Below, piece after piece: positions 1 through 7,711 of a stretch of DNA of 64,000 nucleotides. A model generated the notes under the pieces. That model was not told the DNA's origin. It was given only the letters and a program-made list of their open reading frames with translations, and did no database searches. The translations under genes were made by a program, and so were the position numbers. Numbering within the stretch: position 1 is the stretch's first letter; every line of letters begins with the position of its first letter. The stretch is from Vibrio tubiashii ATCC 19109 (GTDB lineage: Bacteria; Pseudomonadota; Gammaproteobacteria; Enterobacterales; Vibrionaceae): the NCBI RefSeq assembly GCF_000772105.1, contig NZ_CP009357.1:1-64000 (forward strand). Reading direction: 5' to 3'.

Positions 1-1134
1 ATGGCAAATGACAAGTATGGGAATATTGACGAGCTGCTTTCTGGGGCAGGATCGGACGAAAAAGAAGAAAACACTCCGCGTCGAAGCCGGAGACCTTCTC
101 CGGCATTGGGTGTGATGACGGGTGATAAGCGTCCAACAAGCGTTACCGATGGTTTGAAAGCCGATAAGCAGAAAGCGGAAAAAGCACTCGAAGAGGCCCA
201 GCAGAAGTTTGAGATGGAAAAGGCAGATCTTCTGAAAGCACTAGAAGAAGCAAAAAATTCTGGGTCTGAAGGTGCTCCTATTGTGCTCACTATGCCTGTA
301 ACTAAGCAGGAAGTGACTTTCGAGCTTCGACGTGTTGATACGTCTCTAATTGATGTTTCTCCTGAGAATGAGCGTATTCAAGAATTCCTGGATGAAATAT
401 CTCTCCAGGACATACTGCCATCCATTAAGAAACACGGGCAGCAAAAGCCTGGTACATTGCGCCCGACAAAAGATGGCCGGTTTGAGTTGATTGAAGGTTC
501 TCGACGTTTAGCAGCGGTCAAGTTGGCAAAGCAGGAATACTTGGCACTTGTTGGTGATGTACCAGATGCAGATGTGCGAGAACTCGGCATCATCGAAAAC
601 AAGCATCAGGATGTAAGCCCATATGAAAAAGCCAAAGCCTATCAGAAACAGATTGAGCGTGGAGAGTATGAGAATTGGACCCAGTTGGGTGCGGCCAAAG
701 GAATTAGCTCTTCGCACATATCACGTTATCGTGCTTGCGTAGAGCTGGATGAAGTGTTTGTTCGCATCCTTCCGTCGCCATCCGATATGCCTCTCTCTTA
801 TGGTGAGACGATTGCGCAGTTGAAGAAGAAAGGTGAACGCGCTCTGATTGGCAAAGCCAACGAATTGCTTGATATGAGAAAAGCTGCCCTTAGTGAAAAG
901 ACAGAGCTTCCTGATGTAGAGGAGGTTATCAAAATTCTCAAGAGTGCTGTGAGAACTAAAGTGGAAGAGCCAAAGACGTGGAAGCCTGTTGTATATAAAT
1001 CGAAAGATGGCAAAACTCTGAAGCATTCCGTCACGAATAAGGGCGCTACCAAATTTGAAATAACTGGTGTGGACGACTCTCAGCTTGAGAAGATCCTGTC
1101 CTTCTTGACCACAACTCTTAAGGTTGATGCTTAA
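1..1134 (+). CDS. parB: ParB-family partition protein (P1/SopB-like)
   Basis: Centromere-binding protein of a plasmid-type partition system, expected to bind parS DNA and work with a ParA ATPase (not in this window). The first ~30 residues are charged and could contact ParA, and residues ~55-90 look coiled-coil. A ParB N-domain follows with the GSRR box at 166-169. A helix-turn-helix lies around 226-243 (W226 to SSSHISRY), and a dimerisation-type tail occupies about the last 45 residues. The ATG is base 1 of the window, so an upstream start cannot be excluded. A repeated palindrome just after the stop is a candidate parS. Family call confident; subtype (P1 ParB/SopB) inferred. Confidence 0.9.
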   Translation: MANDKYGNIDELLSGAGSDEKEENTPRRSRRPSPALGVMTGDKRPTSVTDGLKADKQKAEKALEEAQQKFEMEKADLLKALEEAKNSGSEGAPIVLTMPVTKQEVTFELRRVDTSLIDVSPENERIQEFLDEISLQDILPSIKKHGQQKPGTLRPTKDGRFELIEGSRRLAAVKLAKQEYLALVGDVPDADVRELGIIENKHQDVSPYEKAKAYQKQIERGEYENWTQLGAAKGISSSHISRYRACVELDEVFVRILPSPSDMPLSYGETIAQLKKKGERALIGKANELLDMRKAALSEKTELPDVEEVIKILKSAVRTKVEEPKTWKPVVYKSKDGKTLKHSVTNKGATKFEITGVDDSQLEKILSFLTTTLKVDA

Positions 1135-1147
1135 CCGAGAACGGTAG

Positions 1148-1163
1148 ATTCCCGTGGCGGGAA
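1148..1163. repeat. candidate parS palindrome, copy 1
   Basis: The 16-mer ATTCCCGTGGCGGGAA has perfect TTCCCG/CGGGAA arms around TGG. It lies 14 bp after the parB stop, and an identical 16-mer occurs at 1183-1198. Iterated palindromes next to parB are typical of plasmid centromeres; the parS role is inferred. Confidence 0.55.
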
Positions 1164-1176
1164 CTTGGATCGATAG

Positions 1177-1211
1177 GGGCGCATTCCCGTGGCGGGAATA
1201 GCGCCCTTTTT
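1177..1211 (+). terminator. parB terminator containing palindrome copy 2
   Basis: GGGCGC (1177-1182) pairs with GCGCCC (1201-1206), and inside it TTCCCG (1184-1189) pairs with CGGGAA (1193-1198). A T-tract follows. The inner part is the exact 16-mer of copy 1 at 1148, so one sequence may serve both as transcription stop and as ParB site. Confidence 0.75.
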
Positions 1212-1325
1212 GTTTCCTAAGATATTGATAATAAAGGGTTTTTGTAGGTTTTGAGCCAATAAAAACTTTAAAAAATTTAAGTGCATAAGTGATGCTTTGG
1301 CTTAAATATTTTAAAGGTCAGCGAA

Positions 1326-1877
1326 CTAGATGTGATTCTCAGCTTTGAATCCAAGGCATCGGGAAATGTGGTCCAGGTCATCCAAGCCGTAGAAGTCTAA
1401 GGTCAGTGAACCTGAACGTTTTGCCTGATTAAAGCGAATCTTTATCTGTCGCCCGAGCACCTCTCCCATGATTAGTTCGTATCGTTTAATGTCAGTATCA
1501 CGGTCTTCGTCCTTACCTTGTGCTAGTGACTCAAACTTGTGGACAGGTATTCTCTTGGTCAGCAAGTTCCTCAACAGATCTTCTCTTTTGCTTGCAGGGA
1601 ACTTGGCGATAGCACGAACATGGCCCAACGTTATCCGGGTAGGGTTCTTGTGCCATAGGTTTAACTCCGACTCAGACAGAGATGTCCCCGCTCTTTTGAG
1701 GTGGGTAACTGTATACACCTTGTCTATACCTAGTGACTGTCTTATCGACTTATTGGAATAGCCTTCTTGGCTAAGTATCGCGACGACGTATGCCTTCTCA
1801 GCATCCGTAAGATCGCTTTTACCTTTGTAGTACTCAATAGCTTCATCCGCGTCGATTAGGTAGGGAAGATTGCTCAT
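1326..1877 (-). CDS. Short ParB/KorB-like DNA-binding protein
   Basis: 183-aa protein without the usual ParB N-domain. It has a helix-turn-helix-like segment at ~41-64 and a C-terminal strand-helix segment (~156-171, LTLDFYGLDDLDHI) like the dimerisation end of Spo0J/ParB proteins. The start has an AAGGGG ribosome site. It is divergent from the ParB gene at 2188, and three identical palindromes with KorB-like TTTAG...CTAAA ends lie between them. A repressor or auxiliary partition factor controlling both genes is the likely role, by inference from this layout. Confidence 0.65.
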   Translation of the reverse strand: MSNLPYLIDADEAIEYYKGKSDLTDAEKAYVVAILSQEGYSNKSIRQSLGIDKVYTVTHLKRAGTSLSESELNLWHKNPTRITLGHVRAIAKFPASKREDLLRNLLTKRIPVHKFESLAQGKDEDRDTDIKRYELIMGEVLGRQIKIRFNQAKRSGSLTLDFYGLDDLDHISRCLGFKAENHI

Positions 1878-1890
1878 TGCTTTACCCCTT

Positions 1891-1910
1891 ATTTAGTCAT
1901 GTGACTAAAT
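1891..1910. promoter_or_regulatory. operator palindrome copy 1
   Basis: ATTTAGTCATGTGACTAAAT: perfect 9-bp arms around TG, immediately upstream of the ribosome site of the minus-strand ParB/KorB-like gene. Binding by that protein is inferred. Confidence 0.65.
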
Positions 1911-1930
1911 TACCATAGTTTACTTCTCCT

Positions 1931-1950
1931 GTTTAGTCATGTGACTAAAT
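1931..1950. promoter_or_regulatory. operator palindrome copy 2
   Basis: Same palindrome core TTTAGTCATGTGACTAAA, 40 bp from copy 1, which is close to four helical turns. Confidence 0.65.
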
Positions 1951-1982
1951 TTTAGTGATCCTTTGGTCTTCTTGCTGCCTCT

Positions 1983-2000
1983 ATTTAGTCATGTGACTAA
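1983..2000. promoter_or_regulatory. operator palindrome copy 3
   Basis: ATTTAGTCATGTGACTAA, 52 bp from copy 2, one base short of the full core. It lies 123 bp before the likely promoter of the ParB gene starting at 2188. Confidence 0.6.
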
Positions 2001-2122
2001 TCTGTTGGGTGGCAGAGCCATCTTTCAACAGTAAGGGTGGATGAATTTGCTGCGCTTTCTATTCCTTTGGGCAATATTAATTGCACAAATAAATAAAATG
2101 ACACTATTTAGGGCAATTTTTA

Positions 2123-2151
2123 TTGACATAAAACTTGGATCAAAACAGAAT
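2123..2151 (+). promoter_or_regulatory. putative sigma-70 promoter for the 2188 ParB gene
   Basis: A perfect -35 TTGACA (2123-2128) is followed after 17 bp by CAGAAT (2146-2151), 4/6 to the -10 consensus. It lies inside the long open frame that begins at 2041, which argues that translation starts downstream at 2188. Confidence 0.55.
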
Positions 2152-2187
2152 GTGCAATATTTATTGAACATTGGGGTTTGGTTAAAG

Positions 2188-3336
2188 ATGAGTGCTACAT
2201 CTAAGCTCGCTTCGATACTGAGCAGCGAGCAGGGACAGATAAGTTGCTTTGAGATCGAGGTCTTCTACCTCAACCAACGCCGTTCCAAGAATCCAATGCA
2301 TGACGAAATCAAGGAGTCCATTCGGAGCAAGGGCATTCAAGACCCTCTTCACATCGTATTTCACCCTGTACAGAAGAAGTGGGTTTTGTCCCAGGGGGGA
2401 CAAACCAGGCTTTTAATTTGCCGGGAGCTTTATGACGAAACCAAGGCTGATAGCTTTCTTTACCCCCCTGTCTCAAAGCAGAAATTTACGTCCGATCTTG
2501 ATTTGTGCATCAGTCATCTCGTAGAGAACAACCTTCGTGGTGACAATACCTTTTTGGAGACAGCAAATGCTGTTCTCAACATCAGGAATCTCTTAGCTGA
2601 AGGTTCCGAGCCAACTCAAGAGCTTTTGGCAAAGGAGATGTCCAGCAGAGGGATGCCAATCCGTCGGCAATCTATCACGGCGATGATGTACCTGGCTGAA
2701 GAGTTGGCACCATACATCACGAATCAAGCATTTCTGGATTGTGTAAGTAGGAAGGTGGTTGACGCCATCAGAACTTTACGAAATGACCTAGCGGAGGAGA
2801 TGCCAAGCGAAAAGTTCGATTCCGCACTGGTTGAGTACGTTAACTCTCAACCCGGCAATTTGTCATTGAAGCAAATCCGAGAGCACTTTCTGAAGAAAGT
2901 GGTTGCCCCAACTACTCCAGGTTCTCGGTCAAATAAAGCAATAGCTAAAAGTGTTTCTGATGCGTTTGGTCTTTCTCATGTAGTGTCAGGATCGGAAGAG
3001 CTTCCTTCCGGTTTTGTTGTAAGTCTCCCTCAGCATATTGAAAGCCCTCTCCAGGCCGAAGTTTGCTTTTTCCTGGCGAGTCTCTCTGGGGTCTTCGATA
3101 GCAGTGTATCCCCCGAGATCTTAGCGGCTATGGGGCTGAAGGATATTGGTTCTGATCCAGCAGACCTTGCCTCTTGCGTAAGAGAGCATCTCAATCTGAC
3201 AAATGCAGATTTGTCATCTCTTCCTTCCCGCGTCTTCTGCCATGCCAGTGAGGAAGGATTCGAGTCGTTGATTCGGCTGATCGCCGGAGTCAGGACCAGT
3301 TTTAACAGTAATAATCAATCTATGGAGAATCAGTGA
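2188..3336 (+). CDS. PFGI-1-class ParB family protein
   Basis: 382-aa protein resembling the ParB-family protein found in PFGI-1-class integrating conjugative elements (TIGR03764 type). The ParB/sulfiredoxin-like N-domain includes SIRSKGIQDPLHI and a LSQGGQTRL box where typical ParBs have GERR. A helical DNA-binding middle and a variable tail follow. The frame is open from 2041, but the 2188 ATG is preferred: it follows the promoter at 2123-2151 and has GGGG about 10 bases upstream, and residues encoded before it are hydrophobic and unlike the family. It overlaps the next gene by 4 bases, so the two are probably co-translated. Role: element maintenance or regulation. Confidence 0.75.
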   Translation: MSATSKLASILSSEQGQISCFEIEVFYLNQRRSKNPMHDEIKESIRSKGIQDPLHIVFHPVQKKWVLSQGGQTRLLICRELYDETKADSFLYPPVSKQKFTSDLDLCISHLVENNLRGDNTFLETANAVLNIRNLLAEGSEPTQELLAKEMSSRGMPIRRQSITAMMYLAEELAPYITNQAFLDCVSRKVVDAIRTLRNDLAEEMPSEKFDSALVEYVNSQPGNLSLKQIREHFLKKVVAPTTPGSRSNKAIAKSVSDAFGLSHVVSGSEELPSGFVVSLPQHIESPLQAEVCFFLASLSGVFDSSVSPEILAAMGLKDIGSDPADLASCVREHLNLTNADLSSLPSRVFCHASEEGFESLIRLIAGVRTSFNSNNQSMENQ

Positions 3337-3944
3337 TGGCGTTGAGCACTAAGCTAAAGGACGAGTCATCCAGGTTCATTTCTTCCCTATTGTTGAGTGC
3401 ATTAGAAGGCTGCCAGCAGGGGGATATGGAACTGGCAGAACGGCTCGGCCTGTCAATTGAGACAATGCAAAAATTAGACAGATTACGAGCCGATCAGATA
3501 TTCAATATATCCGGCAACTATGTTCGTGACCTGAGTGCCCTGGAAGTATTCCAGATCGACTCAAGCAAAATATCGCGGATTATCGAATTGGCAGCGGAAG
3601 AAACTCGGCAGTACGAGATGATCGATGAGTTTTTACGTCGAGGAGCCTGCAAGACGATGATGGCTGAGTTGTTCGGAATGCGTTCGACACAGGTTGCCAG
3701 CCGGAAGAAGTTTCTGAATCTGCCAACGGTAAAGGGACGCCTCCCAGTGTCTACCTTGGAAGAGCAACGTCATATCTATGATGCTTGGCTGGATTCAATA
3801 AAAATTGCCGACTACCGCGAGCGACTGCTTTATGTAGCCAGGGCAACAAACCTGTCCATGTCAAAGATCTATCGTGAGGTCCAGGAAATTGAGGAAATCA
3901 CGAACAAATCCACTCAATCAAAAAAAACCAAAATCTGCGCATAA
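3333..3944 (+). CDS. DUF2857-like ICE protein
   Basis: 203-aa protein with the layout of DUF2857 (STY4526-like) proteins, which in PFGI-1/SPI-7-type elements sit between parB and the PFL_4669 gene, as here. The N-terminal part (EGCQQGDMELAERLGLSIE) looks like a helix-turn-helix preceding a mostly helical body. It starts inside the upstream stop region (4-base overlap). Molecular function is unknown; DNA binding is inferred from the helix-turn-helix-like segment. Confidence 0.6.
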   Translation: MMALSTKLKDESSRFISSLLLSALEGCQQGDMELAERLGLSIETMQKLDRLRADQIFNISGNYVRDLSALEVFQIDSSKISRIIELAAEETRQYEMIDEFLRRGACKTMMAELFGMRSTQVASRKKFLNLPTVKGRLPVSTLEEQRHIYDAWLDSIKIADYRERLLYVARATNLSMSKIYREVQEIEEITNKSTQSKKTKICA

Positions 3945-3954
3945 GGAGGCTCTC

Positions 3955-4809
3955 ATGGCTGACAGCAACTCACAAAAAATGGCGGCCATTGGGGCCAAAC
4001 AGGACATCGAAATTGAGCTCGCCACACGACCAGCACTTCGGTTGTGGCAGGGTAGGGAAAAAACACAAAAGCGTCACGGCATTCTCGGACTTCCTGGGTT
4101 TTGCAAGATTGTTCGGGGAATCGAGCAGGCGGTAAGAGAGGATGACCCCTATGCTGATTACCATTACCACCGTATTGAACAAGCAATCGATGACCTCACT
4201 TTCGATTTAGATAGTGAGCTGAAGGATATTCAGTCATTTATAGATGAAAACATCCCTCCTGCAATGCGCCTCCCTGACATAGGAAGCAAGAACCCCGTTG
4301 TGGTTCCCATCCGGTTTGCTTCTCGTTTGGGCTTTCAGCTTGTGTATCAACTGCTCAAGGTAGACCAAATCGTTCTCAAGGTACTTTTGGCCAACCACAT
4401 CGGTCTGTTACCAAACAAGGAAAAGTTCGAGACTCTTGCGAGAGTCGAAAAGCGTGTGCGCAGTGTCCTGCATATGGTATTCAGCTATAGACATACTGGG
4501 GTTACCAGAGATGATATGGCAGCAAACAATCAAAAGGCCCAAAAGGCTAAAGAGCTGATGGGAGATTTGGAGGTTGGTTATCTTGAAGGTACAACAAGAT
4601 CTGACAATGCGCCTCCATTGCCAATGAAACGACTCCAAACTATGGGCAAGGCTTTAGAAAAGGGTAAAGCGGAGAATAAATCCAAGGCTGCGGCGAAAGA
4701 AGCTAATTCAAGCAGCGAAGATGAACTGGGTGCAGAGCTTGATCGAGTACTAAAGCAGGCCGATGAAGAGATGACCCGCTCTGCTAAGAAGAAAGTGGCC
4801 ACTGCCTAA
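3955..4809 (+). CDS. ICE protein, PFL_4669 family
   Basis: 284 aa. The start of the protein (ATRPALRLWQGR, then LGLPGFCKI and DDPYADYHYHRIE) matches the conserved opening of TIGR03761 proteins of integrating conjugative elements. A charged tail rich in Lys/Ala/Glu (~220-284) looks disordered or coiled. The ATG at 3955 is chosen over the longer open frame from 3874 because AAGGAGG lies 6 bases before it and it follows the previous stop directly. Function unknown; always found in the maintenance block of such elements. A strong terminator follows. Confidence 0.75.
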   Translation: MADSNSQKMAAIGAKQDIEIELATRPALRLWQGREKTQKRHGILGLPGFCKIVRGIEQAVREDDPYADYHYHRIEQAIDDLTFDLDSELKDIQSFIDENIPPAMRLPDIGSKNPVVVPIRFASRLGFQLVYQLLKVDQIVLKVLLANHIGLLPNKEKFETLARVEKRVRSVLHMVFSYRHTGVTRDDMAANNQKAQKAKELMGDLEVGYLEGTTRSDNAPPLPMKRLQTMGKALEKGKAENKSKAAAKEANSSSEDELGAELDRVLKQADEEMTRSAKKKVATA

Positions 4810-4832
4810 CAGCGCTTTGTGCTGTCATAGTG

Positions 4833-4860
4833 AAAAAGGTGCCAAGCGCACCTTTTTTTT
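4833..4860 (+). terminator. rho-independent terminator after PFL_4669 gene
   Basis: AAAAAGGTGC and GCACCTTTTT pair across CAAGC and end in eight Ts. It closes the maintenance operon 2188-4809. Confidence 0.85.
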
Positions 4861-4872
4861 GGCGGAGAGATC

Positions 4873-4954
4873 TTGGCTCAGTACCAGTCTGGAAGTGGAT
4901 CATGACAGGTAGATAATTGGCACAATAGTAGGCTTACAGGTTGGCTCAATACCA
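4873..4954 (+). repeat. three related 14-bp direct repeats
   Basis: TTGGCTCAGTACCA (4873-4886), TTGGCACAATAGTA (4917-4930) and TTGGCTCAATACCA (4941-4954) precede the gene at 4987. The third reads TTGG..CCAA as a short dyad when one more base is included. Possibly operator sites. Confidence 0.45.
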
Positions 4955-4986
4955 ATTTTGCTGCTTGGATCGGGAGTAAGAATTAC

Positions 4987-5421
4987 ATGTCGGTTCCTTT
5001 AAATATAAATTTAATAATACCTTTTAAGGATAATAAGGCAGGACGCCTGAATCTGTACCGGAAAGAAATTGAAGCATTCAAGGAGATGCTCGGGCAGAGA
5101 GTAGAGGAGCTCAAGGAGGAGTTGGTGAGTCTATTTGGAGAGAATTTTGAGCTGACGCTTGCAGCGCGATCGGATGGTAACTCAAGAAAGTATTACTGGC
5201 GGTTTAAGTCGAGTAAGCGTGATAGGAAGTACAACAGGCTTCATGCCGATTCTATTGTTGAGTATCTCCGCGTATTTGATGACGAAAGAAAACTTCGATT
5301 GAAAGAAACGGAAGAAGAGCTCATCTACATCAATGCGAACCTTAAACTGATCAAGGGTATGTTGGATTCCATAGATCAGGCGGTCGATGAAAAAGCCGAG
5401 CTTAGGTCCGCGATCATATGA
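4987..5421 (+). CDS. Hypothetical charged protein
   Basis: 144 aa, not recognised. After a short hydrophobic start (NINLIIPF) it is strongly charged, with a probable coiled coil at 25-50 and a helical C-terminal half (~95-140). The centre (RKYYWRFKSSKRDRKYNRL) is basic and could bind nucleic acid. A GGGAG ribosome site precedes the ATG. It has its own promoter region with three direct repeats and lies directly before a non-coding stretch rich in inverted repeats. A MobI-like accessory mobilisation factor is one idea, based only on position. Confidence 0.6.
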   Translation: MSVPLNINLIIPFKDNKAGRLNLYRKEIEAFKEMLGQRVEELKEELVSLFGENFELTLAARSDGNSRKYYWRFKSSKRDRKYNRLHADSIVEYLRVFDDERKLRLKETEEELIYINANLKLIKGMLDSIDQAVDEKAELRSAII

Positions 5422-5439
5422 GCAGGTCATGAGAGGCAT

Positions 5440-5893
5440 ATGTCCTTGACCAAGTTGAGATCATCTGCAAAAATTCAACTAATACTTCCTGACAGCTTTC
5501 GGGCTTAGCTGCAAAGCATTGCTTTGCTACTCTTCACTTCAGAGCATCCATCAGTGCTTACCCTTCAAAACTACCGCGAATTGGTTTTGAGAAACAATCT
5601 GTTTTGTGAGTGCTAATCAGAGTATCTCTTGTCTTGGGGATATTCTGATTAGCGTTCACGACAGTGACTTTAGAATTGCTAATGAACTCGGTTAGCCAGC
5701 AAGCAAATCTTGTGATGATGATGACACTATACGAGTGGCTTTTGTGTGGCGCAGCCATGCCGTGCAAGTGCTATAAGCCTGCACGAAATCCTGGGGAACA
5801 ATGATCCGAACGCCCCATAGAGGATCGTACTTTAACAGGGGTACTCGCTATACCCGAACTGCAATACCAAGCGAGCCTTGGTAAGAATTTGAG
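5440..5893. other. Non-coding stretch with dense inverted repeats (oriT or RNA candidate)
   Basis: No convincing gene lies between 5422 and 6016. Visible dyads are GCTAATCAGA/TCTGATTAGC (5612-5621/5644-5653, extended by TATC/GATA after one mismatch), CGTGCA/TGCACG (5761-5785), an ATCCT...AGGAT structure with GGGG/CCCC (5788-5825), and TACCAAG/CTTGGTA (5865-5883). A rho-independent terminator follows. Stacked dyads ending in a terminator suggest a structured RNA; the position next to the transfer genes also fits an origin of transfer. Both are inferences. Confidence 0.5.
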
Positions 5894-5925
5894 AAGCCTG
5901 CCATCGCGCAGGCTTTTCTGTTTTT
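5894..5925 (+). terminator. rho-independent terminator
   Basis: AAGCCTGC (5894-5901) and GCAGGCTT (5908-5915) around CATCGC, then TTTTCTGTTTTT. It ends a transcript coming from the inverted-repeat region or from the 4987 gene. Confidence 0.85.
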
Positions 5926-5928
5926 AAA

Positions 5929-5948
5929 GGGTCATTTAGCGGTGACCC
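5929..5948. repeat. GGGTCA/TGACCC inverted repeat, copy 1
   Basis: GGGTCA (5929-5934) and TGACCC (5943-5948) around 8 bases, directly after the terminator. Related hairpins with the same arms occur at 12455-12474 and 55053-55078. Confidence 0.5.
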
Positions 5949-6016
5949 AAAAAAAGTAATTTCAAAGATGTGATCTTGTACTGTACCTCTGCCAAATAAT
6001 GTTGGAGGTATAGCTC

Positions 6017-6469
6017 ATGAAGAAGACCGCAATTGCTGTAGCTATGTGCTGTTTCAGCACATTGGCATCAGCGGAAAGTAAACCCTTAGACATAGGGGAG
6101 TCCAATCGCATTGAAGTAATGCAGACTGGGCGATATACCTATGTGAAAAACATCCCCCCGGTAGATCAGCTCAATCCTCTCAAGGTTGTCATCAAGACTC
6201 GGATTCCACAAAGCGTGGAAACAGTTGGCCAAACTGTTGAGTTTCTTCTTGCAAGATCCGGTTACGTGCTCGCGGATAAAACTGTTTTGAGCGAAGAGGC
6301 TAAAACACTTCTCAGTCTTCCGTTACCTCAAGTGCATCGTAATATCGGTCCAATGACTCTGGACAAAGCACTCCATACGCTGAGTGGTGATGCATTTGAA
6401 TTGGTTGTCGATCCAGTACACCGGAAAGTTGCCTACGAGTTGTCAACCAAGTTAGCGAGGAGTGAATGA
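6017..6469 (+). CDS. PilL N-terminal-domain protein, conjugation (TIGR03748)
   Basis: 150-aa exported protein: signal peptide ending ASA (~20), then the PilL-N pattern found at the head of GI-type transfer regions (GRYTYV, NPLKVV, VGQTVEFLLARSGY, GPMTLDKALHTLSG). Periplasmic; related to the N-domain of PilL and to secretin-associated TcpQ-like modules, so a structural part of the pilus or transfer apparatus is likely. TTGGAGG lies 9 bases before the ATG. It is the first gene of transfer block 1 and overlaps the next gene. Confidence 0.75.
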   Translation: MKKTAIAVAMCCFSTLASAESKPLDIGESNRIEVMQTGRYTYVKNIPPVDQLNPLKVVIKTRIPQSVETVGQTVEFLLARSGYVLADKTVLSEEAKTLLSLPLPQVHRNIGPMTLDKALHTLSGDAFELVVDPVHRKVAYELSTKLARSE

Positions 6470-7395
6470 TGTCCAAGTCAAAATTAGGCCAGTCCCTCAT
6501 GCGCACGATCGACGGTGGAAAATCCAAAGATGAGTCTTTGTCGGATATGCCTGTCGATGATGCATTCGATCAAGCCGAAATGAATGGCAGTGTTTCAGAA
6601 CTCAATGCGTCAGACGCAGATTCATTTTCAGCCAAGGAACCGCACATTGGCGAAGTGGAAGAGATCCATTCTTCTGGTGAGCAAGAGAAGCCACATAACG
6701 TGAAGCCACAAAAAGTAAAAGCACCCAAGCAGAAGAAGACCGGTAGCTTTATTGGTGTGATCGCTCTTCTTGTCTCAGTAAGTGCAGCAGGTATAGCTGG
6801 CTACTCAGTGATTAACCAAAAAGCTGGTCAGACGGCAGCCATGAATAGTGTGGACAGCCTGGATGCGGCCATTGGCACCTTAAATAAAAGAACCGACGAG
6901 TTGACAGCAGAACTGGCAGGAACTCAGAAGGGCGTTCAGTCTAATTCAGACCGCTTGGTTAGCATTGATGCCATCCGTAAAGACATTCAAGAGCTGCAAG
7001 CAACCATCAGTGCAATGCGCGGTGAGTTAAATGGGTTCAAGGGAAGTCTGGAAGACAACAGTGCATCCATTGACTCACACCAAAAACAGATTGATGAGCT
7101 GAGTGATCAGATAAAAAAGCTCAACGCTAGGGCAGCGAGTGCGCCAAAGAAAGTTGTTCAGAAAGCACCGGTGAAGAAGGTGAATACTGACCCTAGCCTG
7201 ATTGAAGGTGCCTACGTTGCTTCCATCGACCTTTGGGGAACACAGCCTTATGTCATGTTGCGTGAGGAAAACGGAAGCTGGGTGCCTTTAACTATGGGTG
7301 ATTATTACAAGGGCTGGAGACTTGAGGGCGCTATTGGTTCTGAGGCTGTTTTCCAGAATGGCTCAAAAACAAAACGACTGACCATTAAGGAGTAG
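6466..7395 (+). CDS. Single-pass coiled-coil protein, PilP/GspC-like C-domain
   Basis: 309-aa inner-membrane protein. Residues 1-90 are acidic and probably cytoplasmic, and a membrane helix lies at ~95-116. A coiled coil covers ~125-215, followed by a Pro/Lys linker. The small C-terminal domain (~240-309: AYVASIDLWGTQPYVMLRE, then VPLTMGDYYKGWRL) resembles the HR/PilP fold that bridges inner-membrane and secretin parts in pilus and type II systems. Two adjacent ATGs overlap the previous stop; the second (6469) is better spaced from GAGGAG. Assigned by topology and neighbours; exact family not recognised. Confidence 0.65.
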   Translation: MMSKSKLGQSLMRTIDGGKSKDESLSDMPVDDAFDQAEMNGSVSELNASDADSFSAKEPHIGEVEEIHSSGEQEKPHNVKPQKVKAPKQKKTGSFIGVIALLVSVSAAGIAGYSVINQKAGQTAAMNSVDSLDAAIGTLNKRTDELTAELAGTQKGVQSNSDRLVSIDAIRKDIQELQATISAMRGELNGFKGSLEDNSASIDSHQKQIDELSDQIKKLNARAASAPKKVVQKAPVKKVNTDPSLIEGAYVASIDLWGTQPYVMLREENGSWVPLTMGDYYKGWRLEGAIGSEAVFQNGSKTKRLTIKE

Positions 7396-7399
7396 CACT

Positions 7400-7711
7400 A
7401 TGGAACCTGTTGAATGGATAGTTGGCCTTGTCTTGTTAATTGGCGGTTATGAGCTTTGGGGAAAAGAGGAACCTCAAGAGCCAGTCGCCGTGGAGGTAGT
7501 CACGGAGCAATCGATTGTATCGGATGAACCTCTTTTTGAGCGGGGCCGCTATTACCGTACTAAAGATGGCTATTACATCAGTAACCTCACTCCAGCTCCT
7601 CAAAAGGTGGATGGGTGTGATCGGCCTGTTCTTACTGCGGACCTGACGGCTCCAAGAGGCGATGAAGGTCAGATCCAGGTAACTGAAGTTGACATCGAGT
7701 GTGAGGGATAG
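7400..7711 (+). CDS. Small membrane-anchored protein of the transfer region
   Basis: 103 aa. One N-terminal hydrophobic segment (residues ~5-20) acts as signal or anchor; the rest is acidic with a paired-cysteine tail (VDGCDRP and VDIECEG) that could form a disulfide. It ends one base before the next gene starts. No known family recognised; a periplasmic accessory role in the pilus is inferred from the operon. Confidence 0.6.
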   Translation: MEPVEWIVGLVLLIGGYELWGKEEPQEPVAVEVVTEQSIVSDEPLFERGRYYRTKDGYYISNLTPAPQKVDGCDRPVLTADLTAPRGDEGQIQVTEVDIECEG

